Shown: positions 6,502 to 14,435 of the stretch, piece by piece
Layout: every line of letters begins with the position of its first letter
How positions within the stretch are numbered: position 1 is the stretch's first letter
NCBI GenBank assembly: GCA_021157685.1
Contig: JAGGWF010000041.1
Coordinates: forward strand, 1 to 34,973
Length of the DNA stretch: 34,973 bases
Reading direction: 5' to 3'
Origin: Planctomycetota bacterium
GTDB taxonomy: Bacteria; Planctomycetota; Phycisphaerae; Sedimentisphaerales; Anaerohalosphaeraceae
Notes under the pieces: model-generated
The model's database searches: none
The model's input: only the letters and a program-made list of their open reading frames with translations
What the model was told of the DNA's origin: nothing
Made by a program: the position numbers and the translations under genes

Positions 6502-8154
6502 ATGTTTTGCTATCAATGTGAACAAACGATCGGGGGCAAAGGATGCTCAAAGAATGTCGGCGTGTGTGGTAAGACGGCCGAAACCGCGGACCTGCAGGAC
6601 CTTCTGATCTATGCGTCGCAGGGTATTTCCATGTATGCGCATCGGGCGGGACAACTCGGTCTGACGGACCGGGCGGCCGATCAGTTTGTCGTCGAGGCGT
6701 TGTTTACCACGGTGACCAATGTGAACTTCGATCCAGTTCGTCTGGAGGCGCTGATTGCCAAGGCAGGTCAGGTTCTCGATCAGGCCAAGGCGATGTACAG
6801 TGAGGCCTGCCAAAAGAACGGTACGGAACCGGAGCATCTGGTCGGTCCGGCTCAGTGGCAGGTTCCCGGCAGCCGGGATGAAATGCTGACTCAGGCCGCT
6901 TCGCACAGTATCGCTAACCGGCTCCAAGCGTATGGTGCGGATATTGCGGGACTGCAGGAATTGATTGTGTACGGTCTGAAGGGGACGGCGGCCTATGTGG
7001 ATCACGCAAAGATTTTGGGTATCGAAGATGACGGCGTGTATGCGTTCTTCCATGAGGCGATGGACTTTTTGACCGGGCCGCTGGCTACCGATGTCGATGC
7101 ACTGGTCGCGATGTCGCTGAAGGTTGGCGAAGTCAACTTGAAAGCCATGGGCTTGCTTGATGAGGCCAACACTGGCGTCTACGGCCATCCTGAGCCGACC
7201 GTGGTGCGTGTTACGCCGGTTAAGGGAAAAGCGATTCTCGTGTCCGGCCATGACCTAAAAGACCTGGATTTACTTTTGAAGCAGACCGAAGGCAAGGGTA
7301 TCAATATCTATACGCATGGCGAGATGCTGCCGTGTCTGGCCTACCCGGAATTGAAAAAGTATAAACATCTTGTGGGTAACTATGGCGGCGCCTGGCAGGA
7401 TCAGAAAAAAGAGTTCGACGCGTTTCCCGGTTCGATCCTGATGACGACCAACTGCATTCAGAAGCCGCAGGAGACCTATAAGGGCCGCATCTTTACGACC
7501 GGGCTGGTCGCGTGGCCGGGCGTGGTGCATATCGGTCCCGATAAGGACTTTACTTCGGTGATTGACGCGGCTCTGGCGGCGGATGGATTTACCGAAGATG
7601 CCGAAGAGAAGACGATTACTATTGGCTTTGGACATAATGCGGTAATGAATGTGGCGCCTGCGGTAATCGATGCGGTTAAGGCAGGCCAGATCAAACACTT
7701 CTTTCTGATCGGTGGTTGTGACGGTGCCAAGCCGGGCCGTAACTACTTTACCGATCTGGCCCAGCAGGTTCCGGATGATTGTGTCATTCTGACGCTGGCG
7801 TGCGGTAAGTATCGCTTTAACAAATTGCCGTTTGGTGATATCGGTGGGATTCCGCGGTTACTGGACATCGGCCAGTGTAATGATGCGTATTCGGCGATCC
7901 AGATTGCGGTTGCTCTGGCCGATGCGTTCGAGTGCGGTGTCAACGACCTGCCGCTGTCGATGGTGCTGAGCTGGTACGAGCAAAAGGCCGTTTGTATTCT
8001 GCTGACGCTGCTGCATCTGGGGATCCAGAATATCAAGCTGGGGCCGACACTGCCGGCGTTCATCGGGCCGAATGTGCTGAATGTTCTGGTCGAAAAGTTC
8101 AATATCGCTCTGATTACCACGCCCGAAAAGGACCTGGCGGAGATGCTCGCTTAA
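6502..8154 (+). CDS. hcp: Hybrid cluster protein (hydroxylamine/NO reductase)
   Basis: A 550-residue Hcp, the usual length for the class with a four-cysteine N-terminus. The N-terminal cluster ligands are C3, C6, C15 and C22 (MFCYQCEQTIGG...CSKNVGVC). All expected hybrid-cluster ligands can be recognised in order: SGHDL (His), HGEML (Glu), TTNC, GGCDG, LACGK, GQCNDA (Cys) and WYEQK (Glu, with the conserved Lys). The enzyme reduces NO (or hydroxylamine in vitro) in the cytoplasm of anaerobes. The ATG at 6502 is chosen because AAAGGA lies seven bases before it and the family N-terminus begins there; an upstream ATG at 6436 lies in repeat sequence. Regulation by the upstream Rrf2 protein is likely. 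The ferredoxin-like gene that follows is broken. Confidence 0.95.
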   Translation: MFCYQCEQTIGGKGCSKNVGVCGKTAETADLQDLLIYASQGISMYAHRAGQLGLTDRAADQFVVEALFTTVTNVNFDPVRLEALIAKAGQVLDQAKAMYSEACQKNGTEPEHLVGPAQWQVPGSRDEMLTQAASHSIANRLQAYGADIAGLQELIVYGLKGTAAYVDHAKILGIEDDGVYAFFHEAMDFLTGPLATDVDALVAMSLKVGEVNLKAMGLLDEANTGVYGHPEPTVVRVTPVKGKAILVSGHDLKDLDLLLKQTEGKGINIYTHGEMLPCLAYPELKKYKHLVGNYGGAWQDQKKEFDAFPGSILMTTNCIQKPQETYKGRIFTTGLVAWPGVVHIGPDKDFTSVIDAALAADGFTEDAEEKTITIGFGHNAVMNVAPAVIDAVKAGQIKHFFLIGGCDGAKPGRNYFTDLAQQVPDDCVILTLACGKYRFNKLPFGDIGGIPRLLDIGQCNDAYSAIQIAVALADAFECGVNDLPLSMVLSWYEQKAVCILLTLLHLGIQNIKLGPTLPAFIGPNVLNVLVEKFNIALITTPEKDLAEMLA

Positions 8155-8169
8155 AAGAATAAAAATAAG

Positions 8170-8243
8170 CCACAGAGGACACAGAGGTTAAAGAGTATAA
8201 TTATTTTTTATCTCGGTGTTCTCTGTGAACTCTGTGGCAAATA
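8170..8243. repeat. CCACAGAGG-type inverted repeat
   Basis: GCCACAGAGGACACAGAGG on the left is mirrored by TTCTCTGTGAACTCTGTGGC on the right, with an AT-rich centre. This belongs to another widespread short-repeat type and sits just after the hcp stop, so hcp has repeats on both sides. Confidence 0.75.
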
Positions 8244-8254
8244 ATGGGGCCATT

Positions 8255-8997
8255 ATGGCACTGCGAAATATCGTTAAGATCGATGAAGACAAATGTAACG
8301 GCTGCGGCCAGTGTGTGAATGCCTGTGCTGAAGGCGCGATCCAGATGATCGACGGGGTGGCCAAACTCGTCAGCGAGATTTACTGCGACGGGCTGGGTGC
8401 GTGTCTGGATTGCTGTCCGGTTGATGCAATCACCATCGAGCAGCGTGAAGCCGCTGAGTTCGATGAGGAAGCGACAAAACAATATCTCGAAGAGAGCTGG
8501 CTCGCAATAAGACCGCCTATGAACAACAAGCCCCCAAAGCCAAGCCCGAGGGGTTTGTCTGTCCGGGTTCGCGGATGATGAATTTTGACAATCAATCAAC
8601 AACTGACGCATCTGTGCCGCAAGGTGATGTGTCCTCGCAACTGGGCCAGTGGCCGGTGCAGCTTACGCTGGTTTCGCCGATGGCGCCATATTTTGTCGGG
8701 GCCGATCTGATGCTGGTGGCTGATTGTGTGCCGTTTGCGATGGGTGATTTTCATACGAAATTTTTGAAAGGTAACGCCATCGCCGTGGCCTGCCCGAAAC
8801 TGGATGATACCGGCGCTTATGTTCAAAAGATCGCCGATATCCTGACCACTGGAAAACCGAAATCGCTGACAGCCGTCCACATGGAGGTTCCCTGCTGCAA
8901 TGGCCTGCGCGTCCTCGCCGAAAAAGCGATTGCCTAGTCTAGTTCGGATCTGACCATTAAAGACATCACCATCAGTTTACGCGGTGAAGTGCTGTAA
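8255..8997 (+). pseudogene. Broken ferredoxin-like two-part protein
   Basis: The first part (from the ATG at 8255) is a 2x[4Fe-4S] ferredoxin with [11 protein letters not shown] and [12 protein letters not shown] motifs. The frame then slips near 8505-8512: one missing base turns an expected [13 protein letters not shown] into [11 protein letters not shown] and a stop at 8576-8578. In the -1 frame the protein resumes as [17 protein letters not shown] and continues through VEVPCC-type sequence (HMEVPCCNGL). It meets an in-frame TAG (8935-8937), after which the normal family ending DITISLRGEVL runs to TAA at 8995-8997. Two separate lesions argue for decay rather than a sequencing slip. In related anaerobes an intact copy next to hcp is a plausible electron donor (inference). 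Confidence 0.8.
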
Positions 8998-9002
8998 AAC
9001 AA

Positions 9003-9038
9003 AAGCGGAGCGGCGCAAGCCGCCCGATTAAACGCTCG
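9003..9038. repeat. REP-like palindrome, copy 1
   Basis: AGCGGAGCGGCGCAAGCCGCCCGATTAA: a short stem (GGCG/CGCC) with flanking AGCG and CGATT. It is one of three copies in the window, opposed to copy 2 at 9064-9105. Confidence 0.6.
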
Positions 9039-9063
9039 GGGTTTCTTGAAAACACTGAGGGGG

Positions 9064-9105
9064 ATGCCTAAACGCTATCGGTCGGCTTGCGCCGACGCGC
9101 TGTTG
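9064..9105. repeat. REP-like palindrome, copy 2 (inverted)
   Basis: Read on the minus strand it gives AGCGCGTCGGCGCAAGCCG followed by ACCGATAG, the same unit as copy 1 but inverted. The pair sits between the broken ferredoxin gene and the 3' end of the convergent minus-strand gene and may end both transcripts. Confidence 0.55.
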
Positions 9106-9624
9106 TTATTCCACCGTCCATCGCAGGTTGGGAATATCTTCGGGTTTGACGAACTCGACACGCCCGTCGGCGAAGGCGATGTTGGCGCCGGGATTATTTT
9201 CGCCGTGGCGGTCGGTGACAACATCATCCGGCCCGCCGACTTGGTTCCAGCCGGGAGCACTTTCAAATAGCAACACCAGATCCGGCGGTAACTCATTCGC
9301 ATCCGCCGGAATGTTCTCATTCATCGCATAACTGCATGGGCCGATTTTGTCGACGGGACATATAAAATACTTATCCATTCCATCTAAATATTGCTGGATA
9401 TTTTCACACCATTGACCTGTAGATGGATACATCTGATCATTTTCTTTGTAGAGCGACACTGCCATCATGGTTTGTTTTAAGTTGGTTTTGCAGACAATAA
9501 GACATGCTTGTTCTTTGGTGGGACAATGACATGGGATTATAAGAGCGAATATGAAAATTGAAAGCAGTATAAGCAGCAGGATATAAAGTCGCTTGTTTGG
9601 TTTTTTGTCTGTCTTTTCTTCCAT
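9106..9624 (-). CDS. Prepilin-like protein with H-x-DG tail (planctomycete type)
   Basis: A 172-residue protein with an N-terminal membrane helix (about residues 13-30) followed by CKTNLKQTMMAVSLYKEN, which resembles the CxxNLKQ segment of planctomycete pseudopilin-like (DUF1559-type) proteins. The C-terminal DRHGENNPGANIAFADGRVEF matches their H-x(n)-DG motif, here H-x12-DG. It lacks a clear G/FTLIE prepilin cleavage site, so it is probably a membrane-anchored relative and not a processed pilin. Function unknown. A promoter carried by the repeat at 9664-9692 lies just upstream. No neighbouring gene on the same strand is close enough to form an operon. Confidence 0.65.
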   Translation of the reverse strand: MEEKTDKKPNKRLYILLLILLSIFIFALIIPCHCPTKEQACLIVCKTNLKQTMMAVSLYKENDQMYPSTGQWCENIQQYLDGMDKYFICPVDKIGPCSYAMNENIPADANELPPDLVLLFESAPGWNQVGGPDDVVTDRHGENNPGANIAFADGRVEFVKPEDIPNLRWTVE

Positions 9625-9663
9625 CTTTTGCCCCGTTTTTCAATTGGATGTTGATTATTGCAG

Positions 9664-9692
9664 ATTGTATATGGGCGAAGGGGTGTTGTAAA
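9664..9692 (-). promoter_or_regulatory. Promoter inside direct-repeat copy A
   Basis: On the minus strand TTTACA, 17 bases, then TACAAT, pointing at the prepilin-like gene. The -35 lies in the TTGTAAATGGGAAA block that is duplicated at 10178. Confidence 0.5.
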
Positions 9693-9739
9693 TGGGAAAG
9701 TTGGCGGATGCATAAACGGCCTGAAAGGCCGGTATAACT
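9686..9739. repeat. Direct repeat copy A
   Basis: Two blocks are shared exactly with copy B at 10178-10233: TTGTAAATGGGAAA (9686-9699) and a 23-base palindrome-containing block (9717-9739) beginning CGGCCTGAAAGGCCGG. The spacing between blocks is almost the same. Confidence 0.8.
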
Positions 9740-9890
9740 TAGCCCAGGGCAACGCCTTGGGTATAGGAGCATTCAATTCCAATTCACCCTGAAGGGGCAG
9801 AATATATTGCCCTTACAGGGCGAAACATTATATGGGATTCTGTTACCCAGCCCGTTTGGCTGGGCTAAGATATGTTAGCCCTTCGGGCTA
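9717..9890. repeat. Ladder of six short hairpins
   Basis: Consecutive small palindromes: CGGCC-TGAAA-GGCCG (9717), CCCAGGGC-AAC-GCCTTGGG (about 9744), CCCT-GAA-GGGG (9787), GCCC-TTACA-GGGC (9809), CCCAGCC-CGTTT-GGCTGGG (9846-9864) and TAGCCC-TTC-GGGCTA (9876-9890). No reading frame of note crosses it. It resembles composite palindromic repeats known from several phyla. Confidence 0.75.
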
Positions 9891-9898
9891 CTTTGTCG

Positions 9899-10150
9899 CT
9901 ATGGCTCGATCTCGCAACCGGGGAAAATCTGTTGGAACAGTTCGAGTTCGAGAATCAGTCTCAGATAGGCCTGCGTGATCTGTTGGTCGGTATAGTCCGG
10001 ATGGCGATGGCGGATACCGGCTTTGGTGATTTGACGGAGGTTATCGCAGAGTTGAAATGTCAATTCAGCTCGACCGGGCAAGCCCATCCTACGCAGGGTT
10101 TCGATTTGCTTTAACTCTGTTATTTGTGATGTGTCCGCACTTCTTACCAT
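9899..10150 (-). CDS. Small conserved-looking protein of unknown function
   Basis: An 83-residue, helix-rich protein with an RRMGLPGRAELTFQLCD segment, a central AGIRHRHPDYTDQQITQAYLRL and the end ELFQQIFPG. Short proteins with an RHPDY motif followed by a 'LRLxLxxELF' helix are widespread and, from memory, often sit beside nucleotidyltransferase-like genes; no such partner is present here. A start at 10150 is preferred to 10168, because the upstream ATG lies in front of the promoter's -10. With TATAAT at 10157-10162 the transcript would begin at or next to the ATG, suggesting a leaderless message. The gene sits between the two direct repeats. Function unknown; a toxin-antitoxin link is only a possibility. 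Confidence 0.55.
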   Translation of the reverse strand: MVRSADTSQITELKQIETLRRMGLPGRAELTFQLCDNLRQITKAGIRHRHPDYTDQQITQAYLRLILELELFQQIFPGCEIEP

Positions 10151-10156
10151 ATAGTT

Positions 10157-10184
10157 ATTATACAGCATGCAAGGGTATTGTAAA
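10157..10184 (-). promoter_or_regulatory. Promoter overlapping direct-repeat copy B
   Basis: On the minus strand TTTACA, 16 bases, then a perfect TATAAT. The -35 is in the duplicated TTGTAAATGGGAAA block. The predicted start coincides with the ATG of the 83-residue gene. Confidence 0.6.
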
Positions 10185-10233
10185 TGGGAAAATTGAGATG
10201 CCTTCTTAAGCGGCCTGAAAGGCCGGTATAACT
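10178..10233. repeat. Direct repeat copy B
   Basis: It holds the same two blocks as copy A: TTGTAAATGGGAAA (10178-10191) and the 23-base block with CGGCC-TGAAA-GGCCG (10211-10233). The second block overlaps the stop codon of the methyltransferase/MTHFR gene by two bases and may serve as its 3' hairpin. Confidence 0.8.
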
Positions 10234-12097
10234 AAATTTCATCAATCTCAATTTTTCCCAATGCGGCCAACGCGATTCGAACATTGCCAAAGGGGGCACT
10301 GACGGCAAAGCCTGCTACATGCGGGGACAACCTCTCGATCATCTCACGGGCGATCTCGATCCCGATTCTTCTGCCGTCTTCGCGTGTTGCTGCTTTGGAC
10401 ATTCGTTTGAGCAATTCATCCGGCACCACCACACCGGGGACTTCGTTGGCCATGAACTCGGCGTTCTTGTAGCTGGTAAACGGCCAGATGCCTGCGATGA
10501 ACGGCAGGCCGCAATTCTTGACAGCCGCTGCGAATGTAAAGAACATCTCCGTATCAAACACCGGCTGGGTAATTACATATTCAGCTCCCGCGGCGATCTT
10601 CTGCTTAAACCGTTCGATCTCGCGATTCAGCTCAGAGGCCACCGGATTGGCGCCAACACCAATCGTCAAGTCAAGCTGTTGGGGCAATTCATTGCCGGCG
10701 ATATCCAGTCCGCGGTTCAGTCCATCGGCAACCTTTGTTAATGCCACTGAATCCAGATCAAATACTCCCGTTGCATTCGGGTATTCGCCCAACTTCGGTG
10801 GGTCACCGGTGATTAGCAGAACATTTTGCAGCCCCATCGCCTGAATGCCGAGCAGGTCGGACTGCAACCCGATCAGGTTTTTGTCCCGGCAGCAAATATG
10901 CAGGATCGTTTCAATTTCAGCGGCCTGCTCGATCTTCAATGCTGTTACCAGCGGCGACAAACGCGCACTGGCACGCGGTCCGTCGGGGATGTTGATCGCG
11001 TCAATTCCGTGTGCCGCACACAGCTTGGCATTTTCAATTACCTTGGCTGTGTCCACACCTCGCGGCGGCGTCAGTTCGATGCAGGTAATTGGCTCACCAG
11101 CGGCTAACTTTGCCCCTAGCTTGCTTTTATCCGCAAGCGGCGTCGGTTCGGTTCCGACCGGCTTTTCCTCTCGAATATCGATGTGTACAACGGCTGGTTT
11201 AGCCGTCATGGCTTTGGCCAAGGGTCGCAGTGTCTTGGTGATTTCACGGATATGTGCTGGTGTTGTTCCGCAGCATCCACCGATCAGGCGGGCGCCGTTT
11301 TCGTAGAACCGCTTGGCATATTCGGCCATGTACTCCGGTGTACACATATACAGCGTGCGGCCCTCGACCCGGCGGGGCAGTCCCGCGTTCGGCTGGATCG
11401 ACAGTGGTTTATCCGTTACTTTCCGCAGCCGCTTGAGTCCTTCAAGCATATCCGACGGCCCCAGTGAACAGTTCAGCCCCACCGCAACGACTGCATCATA
11501 TCGGGCAATCTCGGCGATGGCTTTTTCGATGCGAGTTCCGAAAAAAGTTTCCAATTGTTCCGTGCAGGTTATCTGTGCCACAATCGGCAGGCTTGTCTTC
11601 GCGATCGCCTCAATCGCAATCGCCAGTTCGGCGGTACTTGTAAAAGTTTCCAGCAGTAGAAAATCGACTCCACCTTTGGCCAGTGCCTCAGATTGGGCAG
11701 CAAAGGCATCACGGAGTTGTCGTTTTAATTTTTGTCCGGGGGCAGGATTGTTTTTGCCGGTTGGCCCGATGGCTCCGGCAACAAGATGATCTTTGCCTGC
11801 AACTCTCCTGGCCAGTTCAGCGGCGGCGATGTTGATAGAAGTGCCTTTGTCGGCCAGTCCGAAACGGGCGAGTTTGAACTGGTTAGCGCCAAAGGTATTC
11901 GTTTCGATAAAATCGCAACCGGCGTCAAGGTATTCTTGGTGAATGGTTTCAATCAATTCCGGCCGGGTCAGGCTTAGCTCGTCAAAACAGGTGTTCAAAA
12001 AGAATCCGTGCTGATAGAGCATCGTCCCCATTGCCCCGTCGCCGATGACAATTCCCTGCTCAAGCTGATTATTTAAGTTCAAATCTGCCATACTCAT
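10232..12097 (-). CDS. Bifunctional homocysteine S-methyltransferase / methylenetetrahydrofolate reductase
   Basis: A 621-residue fusion of the YitJ type. The N-terminal half (about 8-295) is a zinc-dependent homocysteine methyltransferase, with DGAMGTMLY at the start, ETNTFGAN, and zinc-ligand cysteines in GLNCSLGP and GGCCGTTPAH. The C-terminal half (about 325-615) is a flavin-dependent MTHFR, with LLITGDPPK and YVITQPVFD. Together they would reduce methylene-THF and methylate homocysteine in the cytoplasm. The methyl donor used by these fusions is not settled by sequence. A TATAAT (minus strand, 12118-12123) lies about 20 bases upstream of the start, leaving no room for a SAM or cobalamin riboswitch. 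The 12124-12283 gap holds nothing else I recognise. Confidence 0.9.
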   Translation of the reverse strand: MSMADLNLNNQLEQGIVIGDGAMGTMLYQHGFFLNTCFDELSLTRPELIETIHQEYLDAGCDFIETNTFGANQFKLARFGLADKGTSINIAAAELARRVAGKDHLVAGAIGPTGKNNPAPGQKLKRQLRDAFAAQSEALAKGGVDFLLLETFTSTAELAIAIEAIAKTSLPIVAQITCTEQLETFFGTRIEKAIAEIARYDAVVAVGLNCSLGPSDMLEGLKRLRKVTDKPLSIQPNAGLPRRVEGRTLYMCTPEYMAEYAKRFYENGARLIGGCCGTTPAHIREITKTLRPLAKAMTAKPAVVHIDIREEKPVGTEPTPLADKSKLGAKLAAGEPITCIELTPPRGVDTAKVIENAKLCAAHGIDAINIPDGPRASARLSPLVTALKIEQAAEIETILHICCRDKNLIGLQSDLLGIQAMGLQNVLLITGDPPKLGEYPNATGVFDLDSVALTKVADGLNRGLDIAGNELPQQLDLTIGVGANPVASELNREIERFKQKIAAGAEYVITQPVFDTEMFFTFAAAVKNCGLPFIAGIWPFTSYKNAEFMANEVPGVVVPDELLKRMSKAATREDGRRIGIEIAREMIERLSPHVAGFAVSAPFGNVRIALAALGKIEIDEI

Positions 12098-12283
12098 TTT
12101 ATAATAATCCTGACCAAATTATAGTAACCCTGACTGAAAACTGGTGGTTTTCCTATGAAACCAACCAAACTATCACGAAAATGGGACAAAATCAATGAAT
12201 TGCAATCATTTTTAATGAAAACGGTTTTTATCGGTCGAAAATGGTTTAGAGAGTGTATCGTGTGAGTCGGGTTGCGAAATGGC

Positions 12284-12311
12284 TTGCAATTATACAATTG
12301 CCGGCTATACT
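12284..12311 (+). promoter_or_regulatory. Promoter of accB-accC
   Basis: TTGCAA, 16 bases, then TATACT, about 74 bases before the accB start. Confidence 0.65.
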
Positions 12312-12384
12312 ATTCCTCCAACTTTTGAGGAAGTGATTTACCGTATAGAGAAAAAGGATTTTAATACAATCTCGGGAAAAAGCT

Positions 12385-12825
12385 ATGGACCTGAAAAAAA
12401 TAAAAGAACTGATAGACATAATGAAGGAAAATGACTTGGTGGAGTTAGAGATTGTCGATGGCGATTCGAAAGTCCATCTCAAAGGCCCCCATGCAGCAGT
12501 CCCAGCGATGCCTCCCGCGCCGACTCCTGCCGCACCAGCAACCCCGGTTTCGGCCGCTCCGGCTCCGGCAGAAGCGGTTGATGACGGGCTGATTAAAATT
12601 GAATCACCCATTGTGGGGACTTTCTATCCGTCGCCCAGCCCGGAATCTGACTCGTATGTCAAGGTCGGCGATCAGGTTAACGCTGATACCGTTGTATGTA
12701 TTATTGAGGCCATGAAGGTGATGAACGAAATCAAGGCCGAGGTCGGCGGGGTTATCGCGGAAGTATGCTGTGAGGATGGCGAGGCGATTGAATTTGGTCA
12801 GGTCCTTTTCAAAGTGCGCCCCTAA
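12385..12825 (+). CDS. accB: Biotin carboxyl carrier protein of acetyl-CoA carboxylase
   Basis: A 146-residue BCCP of typical length. A short N-terminal segment ([17 protein letters not shown]) is followed by an Ala-Pro linker (about residues 37-65) and the biotinyl domain, with the biotinylation motif EAMKVMNEI near residue 112 (Lys of AMKVM). It carries the carboxyl group between AccC and the carboxyltransferase in the first step of fatty acid synthesis. accC follows after 68 bases on the same strand. The carboxyltransferase genes accA/accD are not in the window. Confidence 0.95.
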   Translation: MDLKKIKELIDIMKENDLVELEIVDGDSKVHLKGPHAAVPAMPPAPTPAAPATPVSAAPAPAEAVDDGLIKIESPIVGTFYPSPSPESDSYVKVGDQVNADTVVCIIEAMKVMNEIKAEVGGVIAEVCCEDGEAIEFGQVLFKVRP

Positions 12826-12893
12826 TTCATAAGATATCCGGTGTAAAGTCGGGACTCCTCAAATTTGATATCTAAGTATTCCGAAAGAATTTT

Positions 12894-14234
12894 ATGTTTT
12901 CAAGAGTCTTAATTGCAAATCGAGGCGAAATTGCGCTCCGTATTATCCGGGCTTGTCACGAGCTTGGAGTCGAGGCGGTCGTGGTCTATTCAGAAGCCGA
13001 CCGGGATGCGGCGTATGTGCAGTTGGCCGATGAGGCGATTTGTATTGGTCCGGCGGCTGCGGCTAAGAGCTATCTGAACATTCCCGCGATCATCAGTGCC
13101 GCTGAGCTTGCGGATGTCGATGCGATTCATCCGGGATATGGCTTTTTTTCTGAAAACGCACATTTTGCGGATATTTGCAACGACTGTGGTATTGTGTTTA
13201 TCGGCCCGGATCCGGAGTCTATGCGTCAGCTTGGCGACAAGGTGGCCGCCAGAGCGCTTGCCAAGAAGGCAAGAGTGCCGGTTGTGCCGGGTTCTGAGGG
13301 CGAAATTAAGGACGAAGCCGAGGCGATTAAATTAGCGAATAAGATCGGTTATCCGGTGATCGTCAAGGCCGCCGCCGGTGGTGGCGGTCGCGGAATGCGG
13401 GTTGCGCATAATGACATCAGTTTGCGAAAGGGCTTTATCGCAGCGAAGACCGAGGCCGAAGCGATCTTTAAAGATGGAACCGTGTACATTGAGAAGTTTA
13501 TTGTAGAACCGCGACATGTTGAAGTGCAGCTTATGGCCGACAAAAGCGGTAACGCGGTCCATTTCTACGAACGAGACTGCACCATCCAGCGGCGACATCA
13601 GAAACTGATTGAGGAATCGCCATCTCCGGTACTCAATGAAAAGACGCGCGAGGAATTGTGCAAATCGGCACTTCGACTCGTTAAGGAAGCTAAATATCAT
13701 AACGCCGCAACATGCGAATTCCTGCTTGATAAGCATAATAATTACTACTTCATTGAGATCAACACCCGGATTCAGGTGGAACATCCCGTCAGCGAAATGG
13801 TAACAGGGCACGATCTGATCAAATGGCAGCTTAAAATTGCTTCTGGCGAGGCATTGGATATAAGACAGCGAGACATCCGCCACACCGGATGCGCGATGGA
13901 GTGCCGCATTAACGCCGAAGACCCGGCTCGCGACTATGCTCCCTGTCCCGGACGGGTGGACGAGTTCATTGTTCCCGGCGGTATGGGAGTTCGTGTGGAT
14001 ACACATCTTTATCAGGGTGCGATGGTTTCGCCGTATTATGACTCGATGATTGCCAAGCTGATCGTCCATCGGCCGACGCGCGAAGAAACGATTGCCACGA
14101 TGAAACGCGCCTTGCGGGAGTTTAAGATCGGGCCGATCAAAACGACGATCCCGACGTGTCTGGAAATCCTGTCGCACCACCTGTTCGTCAAAAGCGAGGT
14201 CGACACCAGCTTCATCGAACGCCACATGGGGTAA
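12894..14234 (+). CDS. accC: Biotin carboxylase subunit of acetyl-CoA carboxylase
   Basis: A 446-residue protein, the standard length for AccC, in the ATP-grasp fold. Features include the N-terminal [17 protein letters not shown], the ATP-binding glycine loop [13 protein letters not shown] (about 158-170), and the catalytic region [18 protein letters not shown] (about 287-304) with the conserved Glu, Asn and Arg. It carboxylates biotin on AccB using ATP and bicarbonate. It pairs with accB just upstream. A REP-like repeat begins a few bases after the stop and probably marks the end of the unit. Confidence 0.96.
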   Translation: MFSRVLIANRGEIALRIIRACHELGVEAVVVYSEADRDAAYVQLADEAICIGPAAAAKSYLNIPAIISAAELADVDAIHPGYGFFSENAHFADICNDCGIVFIGPDPESMRQLGDKVAARALAKKARVPVVPGSEGEIKDEAEAIKLANKIGYPVIVKAAAGGGGRGMRVAHNDISLRKGFIAAKTEAEAIFKDGTVYIEKFIVEPRHVEVQLMADKSGNAVHFYERDCTIQRRHQKLIEESPSPVLNEKTREELCKSALRLVKEAKYHNAATCEFLLDKHNNYYFIEINTRIQVEHPVSEMVTGHDLIKWQLKIASGEALDIRQRDIRHTGCAMECRINAEDPARDYAPCPGRVDEFIVPGGMGVRVDTHLYQGAMVSPYYDSMIAKLIVHRPTREETIATMKRALREFKIGPIKTTIPTCLEILSHHLFVKSEVDTSFIERHMG

Positions 14235-14237
14235 ACA

Positions 14238-14270
14238 AACAGCGAGAGGGCGAAAGCCCTCCGATTGGGA
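14238..14270. repeat. REP-like palindrome, copy 3
   Basis: AGCGAGAGGGCGAAAGCCCTCCGATT, the same unit type as at 9003 and 9064, with GAGGGC/GCCCTC as stem. It separates the acc and etf units. Confidence 0.6.
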
Positions 14271-14351
14271 TACCTGTGGCTTCCGTTTTCGATACACCGT
14301 TGCTATTATCAATCATCATTGTCGCATAGTTGCGGCACTTCCGTTTTTTAT

Positions 14352-14379
14352 TTGACTTGTGTGGGGTTTTGGGTAAACT
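14352..14379 (+). promoter_or_regulatory. Promoter of etfB-etfA-acd
   Basis: TTGACT, 16 bases, then TAAACT, about 57 bases before the GTG start of etfB. Confidence 0.6.
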
Positions 14380-14435
14380 ACGGGGCCTTTACACTGGCAG
14401 TAGTCGTGGATTTAGAAACTCATGGAGATCGTATA

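Noticed and set aside
8490-8580. Programmed -1 frameshift in the ferredoxin-like gene
   Set aside because: No proper slippery heptamer in frame, and the second lesion (in-frame TAG at 8935) points to decay.
8935-8937. TAG read as pyrrolysine or another amino acid
   Set aside because: No supporting context such as a pyl gene or downstream structure; the family does not use it. A nonsense mutation is simpler.
12098-12283. SAM or cobalamin riboswitch before the methyltransferase/MTHFR gene
   Set aside because: The best -10 lies about 20 bases from the start codon, leaving too short a leader, and no riboswitch core motif is visible.
13332-14312. A 326-codon minus-strand frame opposite accC
   Set aside because: Shadow of the biotin carboxylase gene; composition and lack of motifs show it is not coding.
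14265-14435. Upstream extension of etfB to an ATG at 14265
   Set aside because: The extra 57 codons cover a REP-like repeat and the promoter; the GTG at 14436 has the ribosome binding site and the family N-terminus.
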